A stretch of DNA of 64,000 nt from Semisulcospira habei (Eukaryota > Mollusca > Gastropoda > Semisulcospiridae). Location of the stretch: contig BTPG01000006.1 in the NCBI GenBank assembly GCA_036245525.1, forward strand, positions 74,940,727 through 75,004,726, given 5' to 3'. Of the stretch, positions 46,659-57,712 are shown one piece after another; the first letter of the stretch is position 1; each line of letters begins with the position of its first letter. A program made the translations under genes and the position numbers. A model generated the notes under the pieces. That model did no database searches. It had not been told where the DNA came from and saw nothing but the letters and a program-made list of their open reading frames with translations.

Positions 46659-46721
46659 GCCGACTTCGGCCTTCGTTGGCCCGCGCAAAGGCCGTGCGCG
46701 GGCCAACGAAGGCCGAGGTCG
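46659..46721. repeat. HP-E palindrome, near-perfect
   Basis: ccgacttcggccttcgttgg and ccaacgaaggccgaggtcgg pair with one mismatch, continuing into cccgcgc/gcgcggg around aaaggccgt. Outer gagcaaaagg and agaggacttt match other HP-E flanks. Confidence 0.93.
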
Positions 46722-46791
46722 GCCAGAGGACTTTACAAGCCTTTGCAACTTCAGCACCAGGATTTAGGGAAATGCCAGTAACACAGTCTTC

Positions 46792-46983
46792 ACTTCATGG
46801 CTCCTAGATACCGCGTAATACTGAGCCAGAGCTGAATTTGTCCTCACAAAAAAGTTACGTGTCTTAACAAAACAGTTGGCTGCCGTGCTTTATGGATCCC
46901 TTGCACCGCGTTATACTCAGGCTGACCTGAATCTGCCCTCATAAAAAGAGTGATCTGTCTTCACAAAGAGTTATCTGCCGTGA
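46792..46983. repeat. 96-bp tandem duplication
   Basis: Copies start near 46792 and 46888 (cttcatggctcc and ctttatggatcc), share accgcgt-atact, and end gctgccgtg and atctgccgtg. A piece in inverted orientation (ggtcagcctcagtattgcgc) lies at about 46473-46492. Confidence 0.75.
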
Positions 46984-47208
46984 TTGTTCTCGCCCAGGTG
47001 ATGGGAACATTGCAAAGACGCCGCGCAGGCCTTTCTCGTTAACTCTAGCTAAAACTGCCGCGGTCACGCAAAAACTGAAAGGAGGCAAAATTTCTGCGGC
47101 TCTCAAGGCCTTGGTCATTAACGGCAACTACCGCAGTAATGTGTCAACCATAAACTGAAGACGAGATTTGGCGCGTCATAACAGCAAAACAATTTGACGG
47201 TTATTGTA

Positions 47209-47277
47209 GCCCCCTTGTGCATGCAACAGCACCGTTGGCCGCATGCACAAAGGAGAGGGGGAGGGGGGGGGGGGGGG
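47209..47277. repeat. HP-H hairpin and G tract
   Basis: cccccttgtgcatgcaacag and gttggccgcatgcacaaagg form the stem; a G-rich run follows at 47254-47277. Confidence 0.78.
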
Positions 47278-47337
47278 CTAATGTGTGCGCGATTCAGAAA
47301 GTCCACATGAGCCAGATGCAAACTGTGAGAACCAGGC

Positions 47338-47432
47338 TTAACCCCTTGACTGGTACTCACGATACCGTTCGCCGAAAAAGACGCTTAGTTGCGCTTCTAT
47401 CCTCCGAGCGGTATCGTCAGCAGCAGCCAAGG
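47338..47432. mobile_element. HP-O element with long loop
   Basis: ttaaccccttgactggtact, stem acgataccgttcg/cgagcggtatcgt, and cagcagcagccaagg at the right. The loop (gccgaaaaagacgcttagtt…) is longer than in the 42415 copy; the right TTAA is lost. Confidence 0.75.
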
Positions 47433-47439
47433 TGCTGAT

Positions 47440-48155
47440 CTGCTTATCTATCTCATGGCTAAGTGAAAGATATTAACAGCAAGGCGCACAATGTCCATTA
47501 ACTGTCTTTTCTGTCCCGAATTGTCTTTTCTGAACTCAACTGTATCATCCCATACAACTGCAGACTACACTGAGAAGCCCTGAAGGCTTTTTTTTTCTTT
47601 TTTTTTCTTATTCAAACTTCAAATGTTTTCTTTCCCGAACAAAGACTAAAGGCTACCAACAAACATTTTACCAGCGATCGAAGAAGCAGACCAAAAGCAA
47701 TCACGTCCACAAAGGCCTATAGCAATACAAGGCCTACAGTAATATTACTAGGCCAACAGTACCACTAAAATCACAAATCGAGATGCGCGTTTTGAACTTC
47801 AACTTCACACGACTTCAGACAATACACAGAAGACTTCGATCTTTACTCCTGTCTCTTATTGTCTCTCTAGTTATTAAGTGTCCCTCACGCAGGACCTGAG
47901 TTGTCAACAAGAAACAAGTCGGTTCTGGTCCGACGTCCTTATATACTTTCAAGAGCCTTCCCAGAATGCAAAATCAGCCACTAAGACACTCCTTCCAACG
48001 CATCCAAACCAAAACACGCCGGTCCCGAAAAAAAGTTTTCCCTGAAGACCGTGACCAAGTAATGTTTTCTGGTGCTCATTTACAGACCAAACACGGTCAA
48101 TCGTGCTAAATCCGCGGAACAAATTCCATTCAAGGAACTGCTGGAGCCCATCCTC
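47440..48155. other. No gene seen
   Basis: Short repetition of caaaggcctatagcaat-like phrases near 47710-47760; otherwise nothing. Confidence 0.4.
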
Positions 48156-48158
48156 GTC

Positions 48159-48226
48159 AGCAAGAGGCATAGATGTTCATATGTCCCTGCGACTGCAGGG
48201 GCTCATGAGGATCTATGCCTCTTGCA
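48159..48226. repeat. HP-A hairpin
   Basis: cagcaagaggcatagatgtt and catgaggatctatgcctctt around gtccctgcgactgcagggg. Confidence 0.88.
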
Positions 48227-48593
48227 AATGGAAGAAGCTGGGTGAGGAACCGTGGAGTCAAACAACGTGCTAAAAGCACCAGAAAATACACTGAACTGGT
48301 TCCCCGGAGGAGACCGTGGTCCAGCAAAAAATGTTAACTGGGACTGATTTCTGGAGCAAACAAAGAGTCAAACAAGGCGTTAAAACGGTCCCGTTGCTGT
48401 TATTTGCAAGGTCCTGTCTGTTGCGATGCACTTGCCGACGTTGACCATCTGTTAAACCTAGGCTAACGTACGACGCCGAAAACAAGTGGCAATTATTTTC
48501 AGTCAATCAATTAATCCCCCCACCCCACCCCCCAACCCCACTGAAACACAGTCTCAGTTTCATTTAATCACCACTGTAACCCCAAAACACCAG

Positions 48594-48807
48594 TTAACCC
48601 GTTCAGTGCCGGATGACACTGACTGTGTTTCTGCAATCTTCGTTAATTCAAGACTAAAGAACCCTGTATGTCCCAGGAGCGTGGATGCAAAGAGGTGTCA
48701 GCAACAGGCATGGATCCTCATGTGCTCCCGCAACTGCGGGGGCGCATGAGGATCTATGCCTCTTGCAGTTGGGTTGTATTCGAATGTTCTGGGCACTGAA
48801 CAGATTA
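48594..48807. mobile_element. HP-A in TTAA shell (214 bp)
   Basis: TTAA at 48594-48597 and 48804-48807; ttaacccgttcagtgccgg and gggcactgaacagattaa are inverted termini. Hairpin at 48698-48767. Confidence 0.9.
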
Positions 48808-48819
48808 AAGTCAAATATA

Positions 48820-49480
48820 GGCCAAGTCATTATGCTTCAATTATGCACACACACACACACACAAAATCGTCTTGCATTGTTTGCTAAACACCCAGGATGC
48901 ATCCAGTAAAACGACGGGATTGTAGTTTTGGATGCTGTTACCTCACAACTCAGTTGAGTTCATTTGAGTTGAGAACTATGCTCTCGGAAGGCCCACCCGC
49001 GCTCCACCCCACACATGTTGCGTATCGTGCTTGCTTGACTGAATATTGCTCATTATTGGATATCGTGCTAATATAGTGTGTACTAATAAGTTAACTGTGA
49101 AACTCACACTATAACTCTAAGAATTTTTATAGTCAATATTTGATATAATTATTTCAAAAATGGCATGCTGATTTTCATGCCTTCAACCTCCTTCTATTCT
49201 CACAACATTCCGATAGAAGCTACCGGGTGAAAACAAACATCAGAACCATCAAAACAATTCTCTTGGCTCTCTTTTTTTCAAAGAGACAGACCTGGATTCT
49301 TCCCGCCACTCCTGGTCGAGTTTAAAATCTCAGCGGTCTCTCATAACATTGTTTTGAACTCCATGCCTTGGACATCCATGCAAACGTTCCGCGACTCCTA
49401 GTACTGGCTTTGTCGCAGTCTCCTGCACGAGTGCACACCCTCACGATGTTTGACACGAGGCGCTTTCAAATCTCGCCAAA
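48820..49480. other. No gene seen
   Basis: Short CA run at 48846-48862 and paired gttgagttcatttgagttgag phrase near 48950; no coding signal. Confidence 0.4.
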
Positions 49481-49482
49481 TA

Positions 49483-49556
49483 TCTGCATGAGGCATAGAT
49501 TCTCATGAGCCTGTGCGTCCGCAGGGGATCACGACGAGAATCCACGCCTCTTGCGT
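49483..49556. repeat. HP-A hairpin
   Basis: tgcatgaggcatagattctc and cgagaatccacgcctcttgc with a partly diverged centre. Confidence 0.82.
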
Positions 49557-50014
49557 GCAACGAGCAGTTTCATTTACATCAGTCTGCGTCCACAGGATGT
49601 GGAGACAGCCCGGGTTTGAGCCAGGGACTGAGCGTTCCGCCAATTTGAAAATTAGCGGCACAAATACTAGAAGGGCCAACACACGAGCGAGCGAGAGAGA
49701 GAGAGAGAGAGATGCAAACACGGAGCGGTTGCCAAAAATAAAGACGACTGAAGTTGGGAGCGCAAGAGGTCATAACAGCGAAATTCGCCGTCAAACTTCA
49801 AACAGTGGTCAACTGTCGCAAGTGCGTGTCAACAATTTGCACACGTGTGTGAACGATTTACGAATATTTTGATTTGAAAGCACGCGTAGGCGTGCACGCA
49901 TGCCCACAAACACATGCAGATTTTTTTTATAGTCGGTGTGTTCAGCGCGCGCGTGTCTGGGTGGAGAGGGGAAACCGAGATGTAATTAAGAATGGTACAC
50001 CTTGGATGACTTTT

Positions 50015-50128
50015 CCAATTAAATTGTGAGACTAAATCCAATTAAATTGTGAGACTAAATCCAATTAAATTGTGAGACTAAATCCAATTAAATTGTGAGA
50101 CTAAATCCAATTAAATTGTGAGACTAAA
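50015..50128. repeat. 23-bp minisatellite, five units
   Basis: Unit ccaattaaattgtgagacta plus aat, repeated from 50015, 50038, 50061, 50084 and 50107 with no visible change until the last base. A diverged single unit (ccaattaaactgtcagactg) recurs at 50256 after the CA tract, with related flanking sequence, so the segment itself appears duplicated. Confidence 0.95.
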
Positions 50129-50134
50129 CTGTCT

Positions 50135-50137
<3 letters not shown>

Positions 50138-50199
<62 letters not shown>
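50138..50199. repeat. (CA)n microsatellite
   Basis: About 60 bp of CA immediately right of the minisatellite. Confidence 0.97.
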
Positions 50200-50201
<2 letters not shown>

Positions 50202-50480
50202 GGCTGGGGAAGGAGAGAACACGCACTGTAATTTAGGCTGCTGACCTTTGAACGACTTTTCCAATTAAACTGTCAGACTGAACAGTTTGTCCACAAGGGT
50301 AAATTGTGAAATGTAACAGTTACGTCCAACACGAAAAAACGCACATCCACAAAACCGCTATGTATAGTACATGTACCACGAAATCTTCTTAAGTCAGAGA
50401 CAATGCGACAAGTGTCCACCTTGTAGGTATCTAACTAAGCTAATTTCACGAAGTCCTGACACGATACGACATGATCTGCT

Positions 50481-50566
50481 TCGACCATGATAGTTCAAAG
50501 GTGATGTCAGAATAGTCTCCAGGCGCCAAACTATTCTGACACCACCCCTGAACTATCATGGTCGAT
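50481..50566. repeat. HP-D hairpin
   Basis: tcgaccatgatagttcaaag and aactatcatggtcga, inner ggtgatgtcagaatag/ctattctgacaccacc around tctccaggcgccaaa. A degraded gggtta lies at 50640. Confidence 0.88.
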
Positions 50567-50732
50567 CTATCTCCAAAACAATGAGGCAGACAGCAGAGGA
50601 TATCTCGAAACTTTGCTAATGTCGTCCTCAAGGCTTAATGGGTTATGTTTTGTCAAATTTAGTGTTTTCTCCAGATATGAAGTGTGTATAGGGTTCTTAA
50701 CTTTTTCTTTATTTCTTCAGTGAAATGTTATA

Positions 50733-50820
50733 TCCCTCTGGCTGTCGGTAGCGGCTTTTGTCGCGATGATTCCTACCGGAATCATCGCGACAAACCCACT
50801 ACCGACAGCAAAAGGGTTAT
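50733..50820. mobile_element. HP-C element
   Basis: tccctctggctgtcggtagc and ctaccgacagcaaaagggtta; core gtcgcgatgattcctaccgg (palindromic with ggaatcatcgcgac). Right terminus close to GGGTTAA, left decayed. Confidence 0.9.
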
Positions 50821-50912
50821 TTCACTTTGCTTACCAGAGGTACTCCCGTTACTCCACATACAAGTCCGCAGCAACGTAGCTAGTCCTTTCAGAGTCCGCT
50901 TCCGTTTCTCAC

Positions 50913-51126
50913 CCAGTCCAACCGTATGAGGTCGTCGTCTGGTCTGACTAGGCCGTGACGTTTGCGGCCATGATGACGAAATGACGCGCGTCCGCCGAAC
51001 GACGTAGTACTTTTTGACGGGCGTACTGTGAACTCGTGGGGAGAAGCTGTGTGGATGGTGGTGGTGGTGTGGGTGGTGGTGACGGGAGTGATGTCGGTAA
51101 CCGCCGTAGTAATGATGTTGGGCCAT
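50913..51126 (-). CDS. Candidate first coding exon, His/Tyr/Arg-rich protein
   Basis: On the minus strand an ATG in a fair context (aatcATGG) opens 71 codons, ending at a good donor-like site (ctgg then gtgaga at 50912). Residues 1-30 contain 13 His (RHHSRHHHPHHHHHPH); later residues are rich in Tyr, Arg and Ser (KKYYVVRRTRV). No signal peptide or membrane segment. Past the donor the frame runs into the HP-C element at 50733-50820, supporting an intron there. His-rich stretches can bind metals, but no family is recognised. The His-rich run partly reflects a GTG/GGT-type simple repeat, so chance is possible. Confidence 0.33.
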
Positions 51127-51712
51127 GATTGTGTCTTTGCTTTATTTTTGACTTGAAAAAATGTAGGTCTGCTGCAACAAATGTATTAGCGCAGTAACGC
51201 TGACACACTTGTCATGTCAGGAAATCCTGTTGCGGACCCAACCGCGGTAACATCAGAACGATGAAAGCACGAAAGATGTAGACTAGTGCCGGACGTCGAG
51301 CCGGAAAAGTAAAAAGAAATCTACCCAACAACAAAAAAAAATCTCTTTTTTTTCAAATCATTTCTACAGGTTCATAAGGATCCATGCGACTGTGTCAACT
51401 ACACAAGAAACAGCTTTTGATTCTGGCCTTCTCCCACTGTAAACGCCACAAAATCATCTCTAGAATGATCCAACACAATTAATATAAGCCTTTAGGTCTC
51501 AATCCCACAAATACACTCACGCATAATTTATAAAAGTCAACAAGCGACCAGAATCCTTTGAAAGTACTATCAACGACAACTCATAATCCTCTCAAAAGAC
51601 TTGCGCAAAAACACAAAAACCGCCTCAAAATGTTCAACACAATCATGTGCTGGTTCGAACAGAGCTACCCTACAGTTACCCGATGCCTGCAACAAAACTC
51701 CAACAGTTTCCT

Positions 51713-51892
51713 TTAACTCATTCTACCCCAGACACACCACAGGAAGATAAGGGTCGACCATGATATGGGCGCCAAGCTATTCTGGCATCACCCTTGAACT
51801 ATCATGGTCGATCTGTGTCCTGCACTGCAACACAGTCTTCAGAGGACAACGGCAAAATTTAGGGATTTCGGTGTTGGGGTAGAATCAGTTAA
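51713..51892. mobile_element. HP-D element, TTAA at both ends (180 bp)
   Basis: ttaactcattctaccccaga and gttggggtagaatcagttaa are 15-20 bp inverted termini. Left inner arm is shortened (gggtcgaccatgatatgggc), right arm complete. Confidence 0.92.
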
Positions 51893-52085
51893 AGGTGCGT
51901 GGTCTCAATGACAACTCAGTCAATCTCAACAATTAACACGAATCACCTCAAAATGTAAAATCACTAAGATATTCAGTTCAAAAACACAAAATCACCTCCA
52001 ACTTGTTCGACAGAATCAGCAGCTAGGTCGTCCCTAACCGTCCACTACGAAGTCCAACTAGAAAAGTAAAAATCCCTTAAAACTG

Positions 52086-52180
52086 CCCAGTGCGCAAAGG
52101 CCATCGGCCGCCGTTGGCCCGCACAGTCGTGCGAAGGCCAACGGCAGCCGACGCGGCCCGATGGCCTTTTGCGCATTGGG
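52086..52180. repeat. HP-E palindrome
   Basis: cccagtgcgcaaaggccatc and gatggccttttgcgcattgg at the ends; inner ggccgccgttggccc and aaggccaacggcagcc. It retains the terminal CCCAGT/ATTGGG. Confidence 0.92.
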
Positions 52181-52286
52181 TAGGCAAGCCACAGGTACAG
52201 ACGCAAACGTGAAAAGGGCAATCCCCCTTTCAAGTCTAACGTGCGAAAATGACTCGCATTTTGTGACACTCTTCTGAAAATTACTA

Positions 52287-52409
52287 CCGCGGGGGAAAAA
52301 ATGCGGCGACCATGGTGGGCTCAAGAGTAGAGCCTGATAAGCTAGGTCGGGTGCAAAGCTCATCAGGCCCAACCCTTGAGCTTATCCAGGTCGACCCATC
52401 TCCCGCGCT
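52287..52409. repeat. HP-D hairpin, variant
   Basis: gctcaagagtagagcctgat and catcaggcccaacccttgag, with cgaccatgg/ccaggtcg outside and ccgcggg/cccgcg at the ends. The stem has changed on both arms relative to other HP-D copies. Confidence 0.8.
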
Positions 52410-52548
52410 TGGAGGTGAAAGAGAGCTACCTGTTAACACACGGTAACCCGTGCAGACTGGCCCCAGAACCTTTTCGAACCTGCATGCTTGAAGATTCCTC
52501 ACAGCTCAGCTTTTCTTGCTCAACTGTGCATTTGGTCCTTTGAAGTCT

Positions 52549-52554
52549 CCCCCC

Positions 52555-52585
<31 letters not shown>

Positions 52586-52594
52586 AAAAAAAAA
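52549..52594. repeat. Poly-C / poly-A tract
   Basis: About 27 C followed by about 19 A, then AAT-rich sequence. Confidence 0.97.
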
Positions 52595-52992
52595 TTAAAA
52601 TAATAATAAATAAATAAATAAATTAGAAGAAGAATAAGGCTGTCAGTGTCGAAGTGGATTTGTCTGTCAACCCGATTACCACAAGATCTCTTTAGCTGTC
52701 AAGTCCTTCAACAAACCATAATGTGCACAAGCTTAAAAGAGCTAAATTGTGCACTTGGACTACAGATGTCTTCAAAAATCTAGCTCCAAGATTTTACGCT
52801 GTTAAGATTCACTTGATTGTTTATTTGCTTGGTTGGTTCAAACTTACTTTTCACCACAGTCTGTGTTGGGCTTTATTTTGATTTCGTTTTTTTGTGTTTC
52901 GTACTGTCGCTCTTGTTCTTTTTATATTATTTTTTAAAATAAATATTAAATAAATACAATGAATTTAGGTCGGAACCATCGTTGCCAACAAG

Positions 52993-53060
52993 TGTGTGCT
53001 GGTCTGTCAGTTTGGGCCTTACGACCAGGAGCCATACGGTCCATAATCACAGACACCTGG
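52993..53060. repeat. HP-B hairpin
   Basis: gtgtgctggtctgtcagttt and ggtccataatcacagac around cgaccaggagcca. Confidence 0.82.
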
Positions 53061-53203
53061 TTCGCCTGAAATGTAAAATTATGTCCCGAAAAAGACGGCC
53101 TGCCCTCTAAAAGTGTTAAGCCGACTGGACTTTCGCACGGACACGAACAGCTGAAGCCAAAATGACTCGGTCAATCTAAGGATCTAAACCAGTGAATGGG
53201 GCC

Positions 53204-53272
53204 TCAGCAAACGGCATAGATTCACGACCATCTGCAACTGCAGGAGCTCGTGCGACTCTTTTCCTTTTGCAC
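53204..53272. repeat. HP-A hairpin, degenerate
   Basis: cagcaaacggcatagattca and ctcgtgcgactcttttcc with a short tgcaactgca centre. Confidence 0.6.
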
Positions 53273-53436
53273 GTAACAGGGGCAGGCTGACGGACCCCCA
53301 AAAGGGTTTTCGCGCGAGGTCGTCCCCAAGGGAAACAGATGGTCCCGGTGCAGGTTTCGTCTGCTTTCTTCCGATTTGGTGGTGGGGCTTGCTGGCCAAA
53401 AGCCTCCTTTTAATCTCAGGATGCAATACACTGTAT

Positions 53437-53521
53437 CCCAAGTAGTCATCGGGCCCACGACGGTCGCAGTGGGCCCGCGCACAGCCGGCCGTCGTGGGCC
53501 CGAGGACCTTTGTTTACTGGG
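53437..53521. repeat. HP-E palindrome, asymmetric
   Basis: atcgggcccacgacggtcgc and gccgtcgtgggcccgagg; the core gtgggcccgcgcacagccgg is off-centre, as if part of one inner arm was lost. Ends tcccaagta and tactggga. Confidence 0.85.
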
Positions 53522-53637
53522 ATTGGAAAGCTGCGGCTAAAAGTGGCGATCTCAACTCAGTGCTGACATGCCAACGGGTCTGGTGCACGGAAATGCCCTC
53601 CGTCACCTCAAATTTTTTACGCTTCCACATTCAAGGT

Positions 53638-53706
53638 ACACTGGCTGTTTCCCTCGATTCGGTACCGCTGATCTGCTTTAGCGAATCGAGGGTAACAACA
53701 AGTGTG
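53638..53706. repeat. HP-F hairpin
   Basis: cactggctgtttccctcgat and atcgagggtaacaacaagtg around ggtaccgctgatctgctt. Confidence 0.85.
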
Positions 53707-54138
53707 CTCTCAAAGAAAAACCACAAATGAGTGAACATCGCGTCGTGCATACGTGTGAAAAAGGGCCTTCTTTCTCACTTCCAGAGCCAACGGTGAAAGA
53801 TGAAGTTTTCAAGTTGTGCCGCAACGTCAAACCTGTACATTGTGAGAATACTAAGAACATGCGCAGTTCGCAAGTTGTTTTACATTCGAAAACCGACTTT
53901 AGTGGAACCGTAGTTCACAGTACTGGCTAGCTACTGTTTGGTGCCCCAGGAACAAACAAAACAAATCAAACAAACAAAATACAGCACTGCCATTGCGCCA
54001 AGTAATATCCAAGCCATTATCACAGACCAATCAAGACGTGTAATTTACTGTAAATCCTTGACGACTAGCACGTACAAGTATCACACAACATCCAGCCCAC
54101 CCACCAATTCCTACAAAACACGTGAAAAGCTTATTGTT

Positions 54139-54232
54139 TTAAAAACCTTTGAGCATCGGTATCGGTTTTAGTCGCGATGATTCCTACAGGAATCATCGCG
54201 ACTAAAACCGCTACCGACTCGCAAAGGGTTAA
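54139..54232. mobile_element. HP-C element, TTAA at both ends (94 bp)
   Basis: ttaaaaacctttgagcatcg to gactcgcaaagggttaa; stem ggttttagtcgcgatgattc and gaatcatcgcgactaaaacc pairs exactly around ctaca. Confidence 0.93.
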
Positions 54233-54282
54233 ACGTATCTATAGTGATCCTCAAGGTTTCAGGTAATGCTATACACAAGCGC

Positions 54283-54376
54283 TTACGCTTTGGCTATCGG
54301 TAGCGATTTTGTGTTGAGGTGACCGATTCCAGCAGGATGGAATCAATTCGACGAAATGAGCAACTACAAAGGGTTA
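54283..54376. mobile_element. HP-C element, diverged
   Basis: ttacgctttggctatcggta and caactacaaagggttaa; the core (gattccagcaggatggaatc) has drifted. Only 50 bp from the previous HP-C. Confidence 0.8.
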
Positions 54377-54548
54377 ATCGTGTGAGAAGAAAAAAAATTG
54401 ACCGTGACACCGTCAGTACCTCGGCTTTACTACAATACTAGCCTTCTTCCAACGCTGCCATAGGATTGATGAAAATAACAGCATCACAAGTATTTACGCC
54501 GCAAGCTACCACTATCCTGCTCAGTGAAGTCAAAAGACTAACTTACGT

Positions 54549-54620
54549 CCATTTTTTGTGAAACGTAAGATTTCAATTGTATTACATTTTACAATGAGAA
54601 TCTCGCTCTTCACAGAAAAA
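54549..54620. repeat. HP-K hairpin, second copy
   Basis: gtccattttttgtgaaacgt, gatttcaattgta, and the right arm tacaatgagaatctcgctct with cacagaaaaa. It shows that HP-K at 26863 is a dispersed family. Confidence 0.72.
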
Positions 54621-54663
54621 TTAACTCATGGACTCGCTGTCGTTCGCCTTCGATGGGCAGCAT

Positions 54664-54869
54664 TTAACCCTTCGGCCTCGTTTTCCCAAATTTTGGAGGT
54701 GTCACCTAACGACTACGTACCAGTTGCAGGAGGTGGATCGACCATGATAATTCGAGGGTAGTGCCAGATTAGCTTGGCGCCATCAGGCACCAAGCTTATC
54801 TGGCACTAACTTTGAATTAGCATGGTCGATCCATCGCCTGCTGTAGTGCGTTGGGGCTAGCTGGGTTAA
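54664..54869. mobile_element. HP-D element, TTAA at both ends (206 bp)
   Basis: ttaacccttcggcctcg and ggggctagctgggttaa. The subterminal region (ttttggaggtgtcacctaac) matches, in inverse orientation, the right half of the 22220 copy. Stem tcgaccatgataattcgagg/ctttgaattagcatggtcga around ggcgccatcaggcacc. Confidence 0.92.
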
Positions 54870-54999
54870 CTCGATCGCAAGAAACATCCAATGATCAACT
54901 TACCGCGCATAGTGTGAGGACGAACCCTCTCCAAGGTAACCCGTGTTGGCAGAAGATGCAAGACATTGACAGTGCCGCTACGTTTCATCCTGAAGGCGG

Positions 55000-56360
55000 T
55001 GCCAAGCGACAGCAACGAGTTAATTATTCAAGACCACGCTGCTACATTCTTGTTGCATCCACTTTTTAAAACCGAAGTCATTAACGGCGCTTCACTACTC
55101 AATGTGTCTCAACTCAGTGAATTAGTCACGGTGGATCCCGCATCCAAAGAACAACTCTTGATGAGAGAAAACTCACAATAATTCTTGTCCACGAAAAGTG
55201 GAGACGACATACTGTTGTTAATGAGAACAAACTCAGAATAAGTCTTGTCAACTAAAAAAAGCTTTGTGTTCATCCGTTTGCCTTAAAAGTTCTTTCTCTC
55301 GGACCTTTTCCGTTCTCTTGCCGCCTAGTGACAAATTCCAATCAACGGGCAGTTTGATCACAGCAAGTGTTCCACTACCACAATTGTTTTCCGCGAATTA
55401 ATTTAATTACGCACAAAAGCAATACATAACTGAAATTAATATGCGATTTCGGTTAATCAGAATTAGGACAAAATGAGGCCGTGTTGGCGCGAACAGTGTC
55501 TTAAAGGCATGGACAAACACGCGATATCACATGTTTGCCCGGGCTTTTAATCTACTGCGTGCGTCAAACAAATTTTGACGTACTTCTAATTTCCTTACCA
55601 CCTGTATTGCTCTTACTCCGAATTTCAACGCACTTCCAATCCCTCAATGCATTCACCCCACCCTTGTTTCATTAAGTACGCCAGAAAAAGTCCAGACGGC
55701 ATTAGTAAGACTGCTGCAGGTAATAGATGATCTCGCCAGATAAGAACAATTGCACTTGGCTTACTGAGTTACTATTTTGCACACGAGCCAGACAACAGCT
55801 GTTTGATATATATGGTACATCTGACGCAAAGACGATAGTGATGATAGCGATTGTGTCGGCCCTCTATGTAGTAGTGACTCTCTCGACATCCGACACCTAC
55901 ATTTATCGTGTTAGCCTGTAGATAAGAATCTCCTATACACTGCCGATTTGTGGGGGAAAATTGGCTAACAATTCATTCCAAACCTTGAAATTCGTATGCC
56001 CGCAGTATAATCCAAGACAATACATTACAATATACTGTCTTTTGGTATAATACTTTAATCAGAATCGTAACCCACAGTTTTCGTTTGAGGAAATTCACTC
56101 AAAACTTGAACACTGAAACTGGAAACGTGAAGTAGACAGAAGCAAATTAATACAATTGAAAGTCTACTTAAATTGATAACTTGGCGTGCGTTGTAACGCT
56201 GGTACACACACGTCTCTCGCTGGAATCGATCGACCAACGTTCACTCCAGAGTCATTTTGGCGTGTCGCTCACCTCCAGTGAAACTGCCACGCTTAGATGA
56301 CCCTGGATCGATCTGGCGTACACTGAAATGACACCAAGAGCTCATTAAAAAAAAAAAAAA
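55000..56360. other. No gene seen
   Basis: Near 55147-55260 the phrase aactcacaataattcttgtc recurs diverged (aactcagaataagtcttgtc). No supported exon or family repeat. Confidence 0.4.
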
Positions 56361-56368
56361 AAAACTCC

Positions 56369-56432
56369 CACTGGTTGTCTCCCTCGATTCGCTGCGCTGT
56401 TCAGCGCAGCGAATCGAGGGAGACAACCAGTG
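56369..56432. repeat. HP-F perfect palindrome (31-bp arms, 2-base loop)
   Basis: cactggttgtctccctcgat on the left is exactly complementary to atcgagggagacaaccagtg on the right, continuing through tcgctgcgctg/cagcgcagcga around tt. A poly-A run lies just left. Confidence 0.95.
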
Positions 56433-56439
56433 TGTAAAA

Positions 56440-57190
56440 ATCTGTCTCTTGTGGATGAAACCGAGGGACTGCCAGTCATACAGATTTCAAGGTCATATCG
56501 CTGATGAAGCTGCCAGATTGTCAGATTGCAGACGTCAAACCAGATCACCGCCAACACATCGTACATCCGACTATGGGTCCACTGCTCATTTAATTCCAAC
56601 GAAAAAACAAACGACAGTAATAGTACTAATACCCGGCGCATAGTCGCATATGATGAAGATACGTCATTTGAAAACTGATAAATCAGTTGAAAAATATACC
56701 TTGGGATGACCGTCAGCCAGCAGCGCTCAGATACCTATGGGTAGAGGACAGGAGTACTGTACTAGTTCTCTATCGAATTAAGTTGTGCGAGGGAGAGTGT
56801 GATTCATTACCGACTGAAACCCAGTGGGTCTTTAAGTGTGAAAAGAACAGAGGTAAAAGAGGCGACATCCAATATGAGCCGGCGATGACTGTGGTTATAT
56901 TTTATTATAATTACAGGTGTTTTATGCCTGCGGGTTAGCTGAAGACTTGGTGCGATTACCCTAACAGTCATTGGCTAAAAAGCCTGTAACCTATGGCAAC
57001 AGAGGTAAATGGAGCTGATCGGTGACAGCAAGAAGCCTGGATCATTATCAGCTCCCCCACGGCTCACGTTCACAGTCACAAACATCTTGCAAAGTAGGTC
57101 TTCATTAAAGGACCAACAGCAACGAAAGGGAAATCTAGTCCTAGTCTCACACCCGAGAGTCTCCCTAAGTAAGTGGATGCAAAATGGGGC
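56440..57190. other. No gene seen
   Basis: Ordinary sequence without hairpins or a defensible coding frame. Confidence 0.4.
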
Positions 57191-57199
57191 CAATCTGTG

Positions 57200-57266
57200 A
57201 CAAGAGATATATATTCTCATGACCCCATGTGACAGCAGGGGCGCATGAGAATCTAGGCCTCTTCGG
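57200..57266. repeat. HP-A hairpin
   Basis: acaagagatatatattctca and catgagaatctaggcctctt around accccatgtgacagcagggg. Confidence 0.78.
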
Positions 57267-57473
57267 ATGGAAGGGACTGGCTGGTGTATGTACATGTACT
57301 ACATTTTGGTGGGCGGGTCCGTTGTACAGATCTGAAAAGCACGGAGGACTGCACGTAGTACATGCTTTAAATTACCATCAGTAAACAGTAGTGTATCAAT
57401 CCTTCAATGTCACTGTAAACAAACCTTACTCCCATCGTCAAATGAAAACATGGTACTTCAACCCTGTCAGCCT

Positions 57474-57691
57474 CAACCCTTTCACTGCTAAGAAAATTTA
57501 AGACACTCCTGATGCAAGAGGTATAGATCCTCATGAGCCCACGCAGTTGCAGGGCCTCATGAGGGTCTATGCTTCTGGCTGAAGCCACATAGTTACAGAT
57601 TTAAACCAAAACATGAGCCCACGCAGTTGCAGAGACTCATGAGGGTCTATGCTTCTGGCTGAAACCATATAGTTAAGGATTTAAACCAAAA
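57474..57691. mobile_element. HP-A shell with an 80-bp internal tandem duplication
   Basis: Begins tcaaccctttcactgctaag (TTAA-type terminus, mutated). Hairpin 57511-57580. The segment 57532-57611 is repeated at 57612-57691 (both start catgagcccacgcagttgca), duplicating the right arm and the following tttaaacc. Confidence 0.85.
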
Positions 57692-57712
57692 CAAGATGCA
57701 TGTTTTATTACA

